Source: Hypholoma sublateritium FD-334 SS-4
Taxonomy: Eukaryota > Basidiomycota > Agaricomycetes > Agaricales > Strophariaceae
DNA length: 64,000 bases
Assembly: GCA_000827495.1 (NCBI GenBank)
Contig: KN817552.1
Span: forward strand, 124,001 to 188,000
Direction: 5' to 3'
The notes under the pieces are model-generated. The model saw only the letters and a program-made list of their open reading frames with translations. It did no database searches and was not told where the DNA came from. Shown here one piece after another: positions 48,921-59,625 of the stretch; the first letter of the stretch is position 1, and each line of letters begins with the position of its first letter. Made by a program: the position numbers and the translations under genes.

Positions 48921-51203
48921 TCAGGCGCCCGGGGGCAGCTCCCCGCGCGCCTGCTCGATGAGCGCCGTCAGCGTCGACGCGCGCGGTGTGATGGCGCACT
49001 TGAATGGCTTCGGATGACTGTGCATCAGAGGAACAACGGAAGCGCGCGGCGCAATCAGCCTGGGGTGCACACCCAGCGGAAAAGGCAGGCGACTCACCGC
49101 ACGAAGCCCGTCGTGAAGCCGTAGCCCGCGTCGCCCGCGTGCGCAGCGGGGGCGACGTCGAACGCGGCAATCACGCACGCGCCGATCGTCCAGTAACTTG
49201 TCTCCGCGAGGTGGCGCCCCGGGCAGATCCTATGCGCGGGTCAGTCCAGCGCCTCGGGGCGTGATGTCTGCGCATGGCGCAGTGTGCTCACCTGCGCCCG
49301 AACCCGAAGATGACGCTGAACGGGTCCGGCAGCGTGTCGTCCTCGAGGTAGCGCTCCGGGCGGAACGCGTCGGGGTCCGCGCACGCGCGGAGGATCGCGC
49401 TGCGTGCCGCGGCGGCGGGGCGTCGGTCGTCGTGCAGGAAGTAGGAAGAAGGGTACGCACTAGATGTTCGCGAGGACGTTCGTCCCTTCTGGGACGTGGA
49501 ATCCGCGGTAGGTATCGTCCTCCATGAGGCGGTGCGGCAAGCCCAGGGGGACCATTGGGTTGAGCCTTACGCGCGCGGCGCGAGTGAGCATATATGCATG
49601 TATATCCGTGGATGGACTCACCTTATGGTCTCTTTGAGTAGGGATTCGAGATACGGCAGTGCCGGGCGGTCTGCTAGCGTGGGGAGACGTGTGGGGCCGA
49701 CAACCTCGTCGATTTCGCGCTGGGCGCGCCGCTGTTCCTCCGGATACTGCAGCAGCGTCAGCATCAGCGTGTGTAGCGACGCGATCGTCTGCGAGGGTCA
49801 GCGTGTCGTCTCTTCCTCTAACCGAAAGGCCGCATACCGTGTCCTCGGCCGCTATGAAGTCAGAGTCAGCACACGTACATGGCAAGCGATGCGGAGACAG
49901 CGCACCTGCGAATAGCGTCCCGGCGGAGCCCCGGATATCCTCCTCGTCCTCGGGCGACAGCGCACCGGCGGGCCCGCGATGCGCCTCAAGCAGCGTCGAC
50001 GTATACGACGGCACGGCGGTTCCTGATTTCTGCGGGAGAGGCGCGGAAGCGTGAATCCCTGCGCCGCATGCATGCATATAAGCACGCGCACGCACCATGT
50101 CCGCGACGACCTGCTCGTACGGGATGCGCATCATCGCCTCGACGGCCGTGCGCGTCACGAGCGCCTTGACCTTGAACGCGGAGAAGGGCGCCCAGGTGGG
50201 AATGTGTCTGCGCGCGGTCAATACCGTCAATAGGACAAGCTGGCAGGTTATAAACACACTTCATAATGGGGAAGAAGTCGACCATGTTCGCTGCGGGCGA
50301 GCCCGCCTCGACGGTCAGCGTGCCCGCGCGCTCCGCTAGCACAGTGATGTCCGCGTCACTACGTCAGAGATTCGCGCGAGCGGCAAGCCACGCACCAAGG
50401 CGCACAAAGAGGTCGTCCACGGAGACGATGTCGTGCCCATACGTGATCTTCAAGATCGTCGCCGCAGCGTATCTACGGCGCGTCAGCTCGCTGTCTCCTG
50501 TGTACAACCCATGCGTACCTCCGGAAATGGTCGACAAAGTCGGCAGGCGTGTCGCGCAGGCCCTCGAGCAGCACGAGTATCTCCTTCTCCTGCAACGGCC
50601 GCAAGGCAGCGATCGCGCGTTGATTGAAGACCTGGTTGATGAAACGGCGGTGCTTGCGGAAGCGAGGCCCGCTACGAGCTGGTCAGCACACTTCAGCGCG
50701 ATAGGGGCAGGCGTACTATCGCATATGCGTCGACGCGCTACTCCAGCCCATGCTACGGCGCAAATGTGAGCCAATCACCGGTGCATAAAAAGGTCGGCGG
50801 ATGGCTCACAGCTCAGACAGCAGCACAAAGCGCGGCCGATCAGAGTAGATGGAGCTTCTTTTGTCCAGCAGATCCCGCGCGGTCTGCAGATCGTTTATAA
50901 TAATCATCGGTTGCTTGAAGATTTTGATGTACACGATGTCGCCTGCAGGCTGCGACTCAGCCGCCGTCAGCGAAGGCTGGACGACAACGACGCACCATAT
51001 TTCCTGCCCCACTCTGTGAAGACCTCCTCTTGGCTGTCGCTGGGTATCTGGAGAACATTTCCTAGTATCGGCAGTGCAGGGGGGCCCGGGGGGAACTTGG
51101 CTCTTCGGGGAGACACAAAGGCCCTGTATGCACCGAGGAGGAGGAGGAGGAGCACGACCTCAACGACACCCGGAGTCGCGGTCCAAGCAAATAGAAAACC
51201 CAT
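48921..51203 (-). CDS. Cytochrome P450 monooxygenase
   Basis: Intact-looking class II P450 in about twelve exons. The N-terminal anchor (TPGVVEVVLLLLLLGAYRAF) is followed by the Pro-rich hinge KFPPGPPALPILGN. Then come the B-region LVYIKIFKQPMIIINDLQTA and the I-helix AGTLFAAAEDT, rebuilt across an intron. The K-helix is YLESLLKETIR (ExxR = ETIR), and the meander and PERF-like part follow. The haem loop FGFGRRICPGRHLAE (Cys ligand) crosses an intron near 49150-49310. It ends QARGELPPGA at 48921. The style resembles fungal P450s often labelled O-methylsterigmatocystin oxidoreductase-like, but the substrate cannot be inferred. It contrasts with the decayed P450 at 15871. Confidence 0.9.
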
Positions 51204-52404
51204 GGCGAGAAAGAGGGCAAGCTCGGTGCGTCAGCTCACGAAAGGGGCGTCTTTATAACCGAGCAGTCAGTATTTTTTGACAGGTGCAAATTGCGCTGAG
51301 AAGAAGCCGCCTATGCACATCTTTCAGGATGTCAGGCCACAGGGTCTATGGCACTGCACAGAAATAGTAAGGATTGTTTTGGACCGCGGCTACTTATTCT
51401 GAGCGACGGGATCAAGAAGAGGACGTATTGGCTTATCCGCATGCAAAAAACGGAGTGCACCTGTGGTTGGAATAGGAATGGTTCGTGGTATGTCAAGCGT
51501 GACTGCCCAAAGAAAGGACACGTTAATATAGCCCGACCCTGCCGTGATCTTTCATCCAGCTTCGCATGCAGAAGATGCTCCCCCGATCTTGTCGCGTCAA
51601 AAAGCCGCGTCCTCGCCAATACGACCGAGAGCTTCTGAAGACCTTTAGGACTGAAGACGAAGAAACCCCATGCAATCGGGGCCCGCGCACTTGGTGCAGA
51701 AGGCTGGGATCCGGCATCCGCATAGAACCAGGCGTCGTAACTGGCATCGCCGTTTCCACAACTCAGCCAGGCAATCAATACCACGACAAGAGGAAAACTA
51801 CAGTTCAGGTGAGGTCAGATCCTGTGCACGTGATGCATCTTAAGCGCCTTGATGTGATTTCAATGTGATTTGCGTGTTATGAATGGCGTCCTTGAGAAGC
51901 GCCAGGAGATAGCGTATCTACCACGGTATTGTCTTTGCGCCGTTACTTGTGTTACAATTCCAGCGCAGTGTAGCTTTCCCCCTGATCAGCTCTCCTCAAT
52001 ACATTCAATACATTAAAAATAGGACACCTTTTCACGAGCCCATTTGGAACCCATCTCAATGGGTCGAACCTTCCTCTCCAGGTCGATGTAGTATAGTACG
52101 TACACAATAGACCTGTATGAAGGCCATACACCAATCCACGCATATCAACAATTGAACCATGTGAAAAGATAGCGCGCCGGCGAAACGTTTTATGCGATTT
52201 GTCACTGTGATTGGCAACTGGTACTATCGTCAAACCAGTACTACACTCAATCGTCGATGGGCGACGTGCCTGACAGAGTTGAACTGCTATTTGACACACC
52301 TGTCGAGCCTAAGGGCACAGCGGCGATCCCACAACGTGCACATGCCACTGCGATGGCGCTATAAAAGCTGCGCCCCTCTAACCTTGACCACTGCGCTAGC
52401 CACA
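51204..52404. other. Intergenic upstream of the P450
   Basis: No supported gene. Overlapping frames at 51332-51868 on both strands have no start, splice or motif support. A purine run AGGAGGAGGAGG lies inside the P450 first exon near 51138-51155. Confidence 0.4.
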
Positions 52405-52916
52405 ATGAAGCGCCCAAAAGGGCCTGAAGTCTACCTGCCACCGCCTATTCAATTTAATGAGCTCATCTGTTTGCGGCGCCAAGCCTGTATACTGAATCCA
52501 TATTGATCTTATACTGCCGAATTATACTACGGCCGCACGCCCGTGCACCCTCGGCAGCCCTCAGAAGCACCCCCACCTACCCCCACCTGCCCCGCCTGCC
52601 TCAGCTACATATATATGCGAATCCTTCTGATTTCCAGCCGATGTACACCCTCCCTCGCCCAGGCGACGAATACACGCACCCTGGGGCGAAGCGCTCTAGG
52701 CGAGCCTCGGCGGAGCACCCTCTCCGCGCAGCTCGGTGGCCCCTTATTTTAAGCTCCCCCGCATGTACCAGCCGCGATGCGCCCGGGGGCAGGCGCCACT
52801 GCGTATGGCCAACGCGTACCCGGGCCGCGTGTGCGTGCGTGCAGCTCCTACCAATGAGTATTAGCACCGGGGAGCAAGCCTATGTCCGGTGGCATCGCCC
52901 GGGATTTGCTCAGTAA
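52405..52916 (+). CDS. Possible small gene, unrecognised
   Basis: A TATAAAAG box at 52360-52367 is followed 38 bp later by an ATG at 52405. The first exon (52405-52486) encodes MKRPKGPEVYLPPPIQFNEL, and a 71-nt GT-AG intron (52487-52557) joins it in frame to an exon ending at 52916, for 146 residues. The product is Pro- and Arg-rich with YANPSDFQPMYTLPRPGDEY in the middle. No family was recognised. Long open frames are common in this G+C-rich sequence, so the case rests on the promoter and the clean splice only. Confidence 0.3.
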
Positions 52917-53466
52917 TGTGTATTCCCGTAAGCAAAACGATGCGCGCGCGGATGGGGTATGGTCAGTGCTGTAACCTCTTGCAGCAGAAATGACGCCACA
53001 GGCAGACTATAAATAGATCGCTAAGTTAGACCCTCGGTTCTATATATAGCACACGTACTGAGATGCGTAATCCCGATGTATGCGCTCCCGCTGCCCGCGC
53101 GCTGTGCACACCCTGGAGATGCGGCCGTGCGTGCTGGAAACGGTTATAACTGGCGCCTACTGCGCGTCTATCAGTTTTAAAAAAATTGCAGGTTTCCTGA
53201 AGAATCTACGAGCTCTCCGTTCATTCCGCGACGACTCGGACCACCGGCGCCAACCCTCCTATCGTGCTTTGTGGGCGTCATACAGAGCACATAACAACGC
53301 CGCAGACTGTGCTTCGCAATCAGCCACCTGAGAAACGTAGGGGGACGGAAGTCACCAGACAAAGGTATGGCAGAATCAACAAACTTTAAATGATATGACA
53401 ATCCCACATGCGACACGAAAGGAGCAGTACAGAGCAGGAGGTGGAAGCAGGGAACGCCAAACATCT
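52917..53466. other. Intergenic, 3' of AP-1 beta
   Basis: No gene was recognised. TATATATAG at about 53041-53049 resembles a TATA element, but nothing convincing follows it. Confidence 0.4.
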
Positions 53467-56127
53467 CTAGAACAACCCGAGCAGGTCTTCCTGCTGTGGC
53501 TGCGCCGCCGTTGGTGTCTGCCCCACCGCCGGCGTGGGCGGCGCCGACGCCAACCCCATCCCACCGAACGCGCCTCCGCCAAACACGGCAGGTGTGGTAG
53601 GCGCCAGCGGGCCGCCGCCTCCGAAGATCGAGACGAGGTCGTCGAGCGGGTTTCTCGACGTGCCCGCGAGCAGACCCGCCGCCGCGGGCGTCTGTGCAAG
53701 CACCTGCGTCGCTGCAAGCCCGGATGGCTGCCCCTCGAGGCTCGTCGAGTCGTCGAAGTCCCTGCGAAAAGAGCGGACCATCAGCGCGCGCACACGGACG
53801 CGGGCGTGGGCGCACGTACAGGAGGTTCTCCGCCTGCTGGCCGGCGACGACGGTCTGGAGTGCCTTCTGCGCTGAGAACTGGTCCTCGCCGAGGCTAGCG
53901 GGGTGTGGGGAAGGGGGGGATTAGCATTATGGCATTTCGGGTCTAGAAGAAGAGGTGTGCGCACTCTCCCGCTTTGCGCACGGCATCGGCGCCAATCCGC
54001 CCCTTTCCAATGAACGTTTCTGCGGGTTTGTGGTAGACACTGGCTAGCGTGCCGACCTCCCCGAGAAGTTCTTCCAACAGGGCCGGCGGAACCGTTGTCC
54101 GAGGAATAGAGATAGGCGGACGATGTGCAAGGACGACAGCCTGGATGTGGATAGGCAGATCAAAATCCGTGCGATGCGGATATGAGCTTAAAATCAGACC
54201 TTGGCGGCAGCGGGGTCCATAGAGAGCAGACGCCAGTAGATATACGCACGATCTCTGACATCAGGAGAATCACAGTCTTTGGTCGCAGTATTGAGGACTT
54301 TCTGGACGATGCCTTGCGACGAGTCCGGCTTTTTCAAGAAAAGTTTAACGACAGCTGTTAGTGTTTGGAGTTGCACCTGTGATCGGGTGAGAAAACTGGA
54401 CAGGAACTATTCGGGGATAGCATACTGACAGGGTACGACTCCTCCACGAATGTGTCGACAAAGATACCAAGAAGCTCATCCGCGTTGTCGATCGTATTTG
54501 CGTACTCTCCGATGATCCATATCAGAGATGCTTTAGCCTCAGGTTCGTCTAGTTCATCGAGATTAGAGCAGAGAATGGGGATGGTCCCTTCGTACGTCGA
54601 AGGATATTTGCGGAAAATGTCCTAATATTAATCGTAAATCCATCACGTCGATTTTCCGTCTGCACAAGACACCGACCTTCATCACAACTACGGCTTCTTG
54701 TACAACGTAACTGACCCGGGTAGCGATCAATTCTAGAAGGACATTTACACATCGTTCAGCTGCACTGTCGATTTTGACGGCCGTTTGGCCTATGGCCTTC
54801 ACGCTTTTGCGCACGAAATCGACATCAACCTCAGAGGCATACCTAAGAGCAAACGTCAGAAAAAGTACATGCCATAAAATGATATACTTACTCTTTGAGC
54901 TCGCTCAACAGCGCATCTACGTTATTCTCGCTTGCTAACCGGACCATGATATCGAGCTTTTCTACTTTGACGTATAGAGGATCGTTGTATTTGCAGAAGA
55001 AGACACGCATTTCATTGGCTAGGATTTCAGGCCGTTTCTGGAGTAGGAGGTTGATGTTACGTAGCGCAACCCATTGCACCTCCGGCGGTGAGGAGAGCAA
55101 AGTAACCAAAGGTGGTGCCATTTTACGGACGAGTTGCTTGAGCAGGTCTTCGCGGTACACGCCGCGCATATGGATCATGATGACCTACAAAATGTTGAAT
55201 CGTGTTTTCCGGACAGCGCAGGAAACTAACCTTCACTGCGGCGAGGACCACACTCCCGTTTACGTGCTGGAACTGCGGCACGACACGTTCGCAGATGTGC
55301 TCGCTCTCTTTCTCGTCGTGCACAACGTATCTGGCCAATGCGTTGAGGATGGCGACCCGGCCCCATTCAGAACACTCGTTGAGTGCAATGAGGAGCTTGC
55401 CCAGGATAGCACTGGTGATTTCGAAATAGCCCGGGTCAGACGGCGACGCGCCAGGTTGAGACATGGCCGCGTTATGAATGTCCGTTAGGGCTGCAACGGT
55501 ATTGGCGACGACCTGGGATGATAATTAACGAAATGGCGAGTGAAAAGGGAGATATGTACCATTGGATTGGAGTCTGAGATCATATTCCGCAGCATATCCA
55601 AGAAACCATTGTCTGGGTCAATGACCAACTCTGGCTTTAGGTCGTATAGCTTTGCGACACATAGTGCTGCGGTCTTGCGAACGTAGGCATCCTTGTCTTC
55701 AAGGCACGCTCGCAAGGGGTCACTGAGGTAATCGATGATCTTCTCGGCGCGAAGACAACCCATGGTACGGATAGCCAATGCTCGAACGAGAGGGTTAGGG
55801 TCCGCCGTGTCTTTAACGAAGGTGTTTACAGCAAGGATGACGAGCTCGGGTTGGGTCTTTGCATAGTTCATCAGATACAGATATACAAGTTTCTTCTGCT
55901 CCAGATCGTCCGTTTGCATGTTCTTCAACACGTCGGGGAAGAGTCCACTGACATCTGCAACGCCCTTGGTTGAGGCAATGACATCGCAGATCTGGGAGCG
56001 TACCTTTCCCGACCGTCATCGACGCGATGGTGCGCTTGATCGCATCCTTCCGCTTTTCGCGATACTCGCTGTTCAGGTCGACGCTGAGCTCATAGTTTTC
56101 GCCCTTGCGTGGAGCGCGTATGCTCAT
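53467..56127 (-). CDS. AP-1 complex beta subunit (beta-adaptin)
   Basis: Beta-type large subunit of a clathrin adaptor, most like AP-1 beta (yeast APL2), acting in trans-Golgi and endosome sorting. It starts [20 protein letters not shown]. The trunk of HEAT-like repeats includes [97 protein letters not shown] and [19 protein letters not shown]. After residue 600 or so comes an Ala/Pro/Gly-rich hinge with the [12 protein letters not shown] box, and it ends EDLLGLF. There is no appendage (ear) domain, as is usual for fungal AP-1/2 beta of this length (about 730 residues). Around ten exons. Confidence 0.93.
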
Positions 56128-56761
56128 GGATATTGACGTGGATGATTGGGAGGAATAGGGCGAGACAGCCGAAGGTTGATGAGGTTGATGTCCAAAGAGG
56201 GTCGCACGAATTTGTCGTTGTTAGCACTTGGTTAGCACTGACAGCAGCAATGAGCGAACGTCTCTTGACCCGGACGGTTGACCGCAGCCAAACCGCAGCG
56301 CCGTCTACCTCACCTCCAACCCTGTGTTTCTTTGCTTTGCGGAAACGCCTCTATATCCCGACTACTGGTACTTTCAGTATGGCTTCTGGCTCAATTGATT
56401 TGAACGTAGTGGATGCCACTGGACTCTCCACATCCGTCTGGATCAATAATGGATTAATCATTATGCATTATGGTTGACACAGCTAGAACCTCCTTGCATC
56501 CCAGAGATAATTTACTCCAAAACTTGGCCACCTAATCCAATGGATTGCTCTCAAAGCATAATAAAATACTGTCAGCTGCTTACTGATGGAACCAATAAGG
56601 TATCATTCTGACACCACTTCATCGAATTATCCACGCTATTCGATGACCTTAAAAGTTTAGATGGTTCGCGTTTTCGAGACGCTGCCACATCGCACATCTC
56701 CTACCATTTCATCTGTTTTCCAGTACTGGTCTACGCTTGCTCCTGCAATCATTACTTTACA
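56128..56761. promoter_or_regulatory. Divergent promoter region, AP-1 beta / SDR
   Basis: 634 bp between two divergent start codons. No element stands out. Repeated TAATGGATTAAT-like sequence near 56450-56465 is the only local pattern seen. Confidence 0.4.
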
Positions 56762-57647
56762 ATGACCACCGACTCTACTTTGGTCGCTTTTATAATCGGT
56801 GCCGGCTCTCACATAGGCGCCGCAGTAGCTGCGAAGCTTCACGAGTTGGGCTACAAGGTAGCCCTGGGCAGTCGCCACGCCGCAGAATCTGAAACCAAGC
56901 AAGAATACTTTCATGTACAAGTCGATGCTTCGAGGCGTGAATCTATCGAGGCTGCCTTCGGCACTGTCACCAAAGCGCTGGGTCCCGTCAACGTTGTGGT
57001 TTATAATGGTGCGTCCAGCCCCCTAAATCAACCATTATGTCCATGTTCTTCAATAGTGTATATGGATAGCTGCTTCCGTGAATATTCCCCCTAGCCCTAC
57101 ACATATTCTATCTCTATCCTCCGAGGCCTATTATGAATCTGCAGCGCTAGGCTTGGGCGTCTTCACCGCTGCCAAACAAGCTGTTGAGAACTTCAAAAAC
57201 GACATTCACCGCGATCACCCCAAAGCTTTCATTGCCACCGGAAATATTCTCCCTTTCACTCAATTCTCGCCGTCACCGTATCATACGTTGGGCGTACAAA
57301 AGGCCCTTGCAACGCGATTGATTGCCACTGCGGCCCAATCCTACAAGGAAGATGATATCAAGTCTGTTTCAATGCCTCTAATTAATGTCTATCCATTAAT
57401 CGTATATATACTATAGGTTTTATTTCGCTACATTGGTATCACACAAAGGGGGCATTCCAGAGCCTGGGGAATTCGAGAAAAGTGCCCAAACGCACGCTGA
57501 AGTTTATTGGGATCTGATCAACAAAGAAGCTTCGAACTGGGATCACCGGTACGCTGTTTTTGTAAAATGTTTTGTATGTCGCCTAGTCTCAACTCGCCTC
57601 TTGCGATCAGCTTTACTCTGGATGGAAAGCCATATCTTCATGTTTGA
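56762..57647 (+). CDS. Short-chain dehydrogenase/reductase
   Basis: The N-terminus has FIIGAGSHIGAAVAAKL, a Rossmann nucleotide-binding loop close to the classical GxxxGxG pattern, and NVVVYNAASV corresponds to the NNAG strand. The next exon carries TAAKQAVENFKND in place of the YxxxK helix of classical SDRs, so this is an atypical, possibly divergent member. Then come FIATGNILPFTQFSPSPYHT and, after an intron, KFYFATLVSHKGGIPEPGEF and EVYWDLINKEASNWDHRFTL. It stops at 57645-57647 after KPYLHV. Four exons join in frame. I recall similar fungal proteins of about 240 residues. The substrate is unknown; the missing Tyr makes catalysis uncertain. Confidence 0.8.
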
Positions 57648-58067
57648 CATTCTCCTTCTAACTGCCCCTGCCGCTTAGTGCTTATTGACAAACGAAAGGA
57701 AGGACTCACCATAAATGTAACATTATGTATGATATATTGCCTGCCAGTACTTGGAATTTGACGACTCTGAAGATCCGAGATAAGTATCTGTATAGGGTCC
57801 TGCTCATTTTTGTCCTGTAATCAACTCCCTATGATATTTGCGGCAGAACAGAGATATATATCTAAGTTGTATCTAAGTATCTTTGCTAGGATGCTGAAGT
57901 GCTGAAGCAAGGTCAATTTAAGGGCTACCTTATTTAGGCATGACCCCGAAGTAAGTAACCGAGCCATCTTCTCCACGCTTACAGCTTGCTTCCACCATCT
58001 TCGACGCACAATCCTCTTGCTCACAGAAAGTCTATTTCGATTGCTATTACCGGATCAACAGGAGAAA
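57648..58067. other. Intergenic, upstream of UBC7
   Basis: A+T-rich, no gene. Includes the UBC7 promoter. Confidence 0.45.
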
Positions 58068-59017
58068 ATGTCAGTCGCTAGAGGCTCGAGCAGTGCCACC
58101 GCCCTGCGACGTCTCATGACGGAGTACAGACAACTCACGTCGGGAGGTCAGTCCATGCCATTGACTGAATGTACCACATTCCGACGCGCATCACCCATCT
58201 GACTGTATTCTACACCCACTGCATTTCGTCTATCTCGTCAGGCTCCCCGGACGGCATGTTCACAGCTGGTACATATTCGTCTGGTTGCCTGTCGTACCCG
58301 GATCTCATGGCGTCTTTCCCTGACTTTGCTCCATTCCATTGTCATCGCTCCCCGTGAAGGCCCTATCACCGAGTCTGACTTCTTTACATGGGAGGCGCTC
58401 ATCTGTGGCCCGAAGGATACACCGTTCGTACGTGTCGACACATGTCAGTGGCTCGGGTTGTGGCTTATAATGTCTGCTGTAGGAGGGTGGTGTCTTTGCA
58501 GCGCGTCTAACATTCGTGCGTTCCATTTACTAGGGGTGCAGTAAATATACATCGCTCACTGACTGTATCTTCCCTCAGCCAACCGACTATCCGCTCTCCC
58601 CATTCAAGATGAAGTTCGACCCGCCATTGTTCCACCCCAATAGTGAGTCCCGCGAGCAATACCACCGACGGAGGCTGACCCATTATCTGCAGTTTATGCG
58701 GATGGAAACGTCTGTATATCGATTCTGCACACACCCGGAGACGACCCGACAATGTACGAGCAGGCGTCGGAACGTTGGAGCCCCGTGCAGAGCGTGGAGA
58801 AGGTCATACTGAGCGTTATCTCGATGCTTGCTGGTACGTCGCATGCAGGGTTGATTCTTCGTACCTTGGTTGCATATCTGATTTTTACATGTTAACCCGT
58901 GCAGAACCCAATCTGGAGAGTGGCGCGAACATCGACTGCTGCAAGCTGTATCGCGACAACAAGCCCGAGTACGAGCGTCTCGTACGTGAATCGATCAAGG
59001 AGCAGTTGGGGCTTTAG
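58068..59017 (+). CDS. UBC7: Ubiquitin-conjugating enzyme E2 (UBC7/UBE2G2 type)
   Basis: E2 enzyme for ER-associated degradation. The start [20 protein letters not shown] and seven introns give [40 protein letters not shown] and [20 protein letters not shown]. The active site reads [20 protein letters not shown], with the catalytic Cys and the acidic-loop insertion TPGDDP that sets UBC7/CDC34-type E2s apart. It ends KEQLGL, as other UBC7s end in SLGL. All exons keep frame and length matches the family (about 170). In yeast UBC7 needs the membrane partner CUE1; no such gene is nearby. Confidence 0.95.
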
Positions 59018-59625
59018 GGACGAGTAATATGTACTATGAACTATCAATTTCCTTTTGACAAGATTGTGTTACTCACAGTTGATTAACAGCATAAGCGGGA
59101 TGTCAGTACATGCTAGTCTTGCATTGCTTGCAGCTCGCTTTGAGCTCGCTTCAGGCATCCAAATCATTGTGGCCCGGCGGATGGGTCGCGCACACGTCTT
59201 CAACGTTCGACGCAGCGTTCAAATCTGAACGTCGAAAACGTACAGGGCGCGACGTCGTCGATATTCATAGTCGCCGTTATCTATCACCGCGAATTCTGCA
59301 CACGCAACCGAGTGACGGGGGGTCCGGCGCCCACACTGCCAGTTGTGGGCGATCGGGTTGCCTTCCTCATCCCAACTTGCAAATTCATCCCATTGAGTTC
59401 ATCATTAATGCATCAGAACCATGATATCAGATACCAGGAATAGGGGAAAGCAAGCGATGCCATCGCATCAGGGCTATTGCAATGAGAGAAAAATCCAGGT
59501 TGACACGCCAGCAAAACGCCAGCAAAAAGCAGTTAACCTAGTCTTATCCTGGCCAAGTCCATCTCTTAAAAGAACGCAACATCGTGAACACTTTCACCCC
59601 ATCATCAAGCTTAGAGCATACAGCT
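59018..59625. other. Intergenic, upstream of the GMC oxidoreductase
   Basis: No supported gene. This contains the 3' flank of UBC7 and the promoter of the GMC gene. Confidence 0.45.

Noticed and set aside
51332..51868. Frames of 100-150 codons on both strands
   Set aside because: Mutually overlapping, no promoter, splice or motif support.
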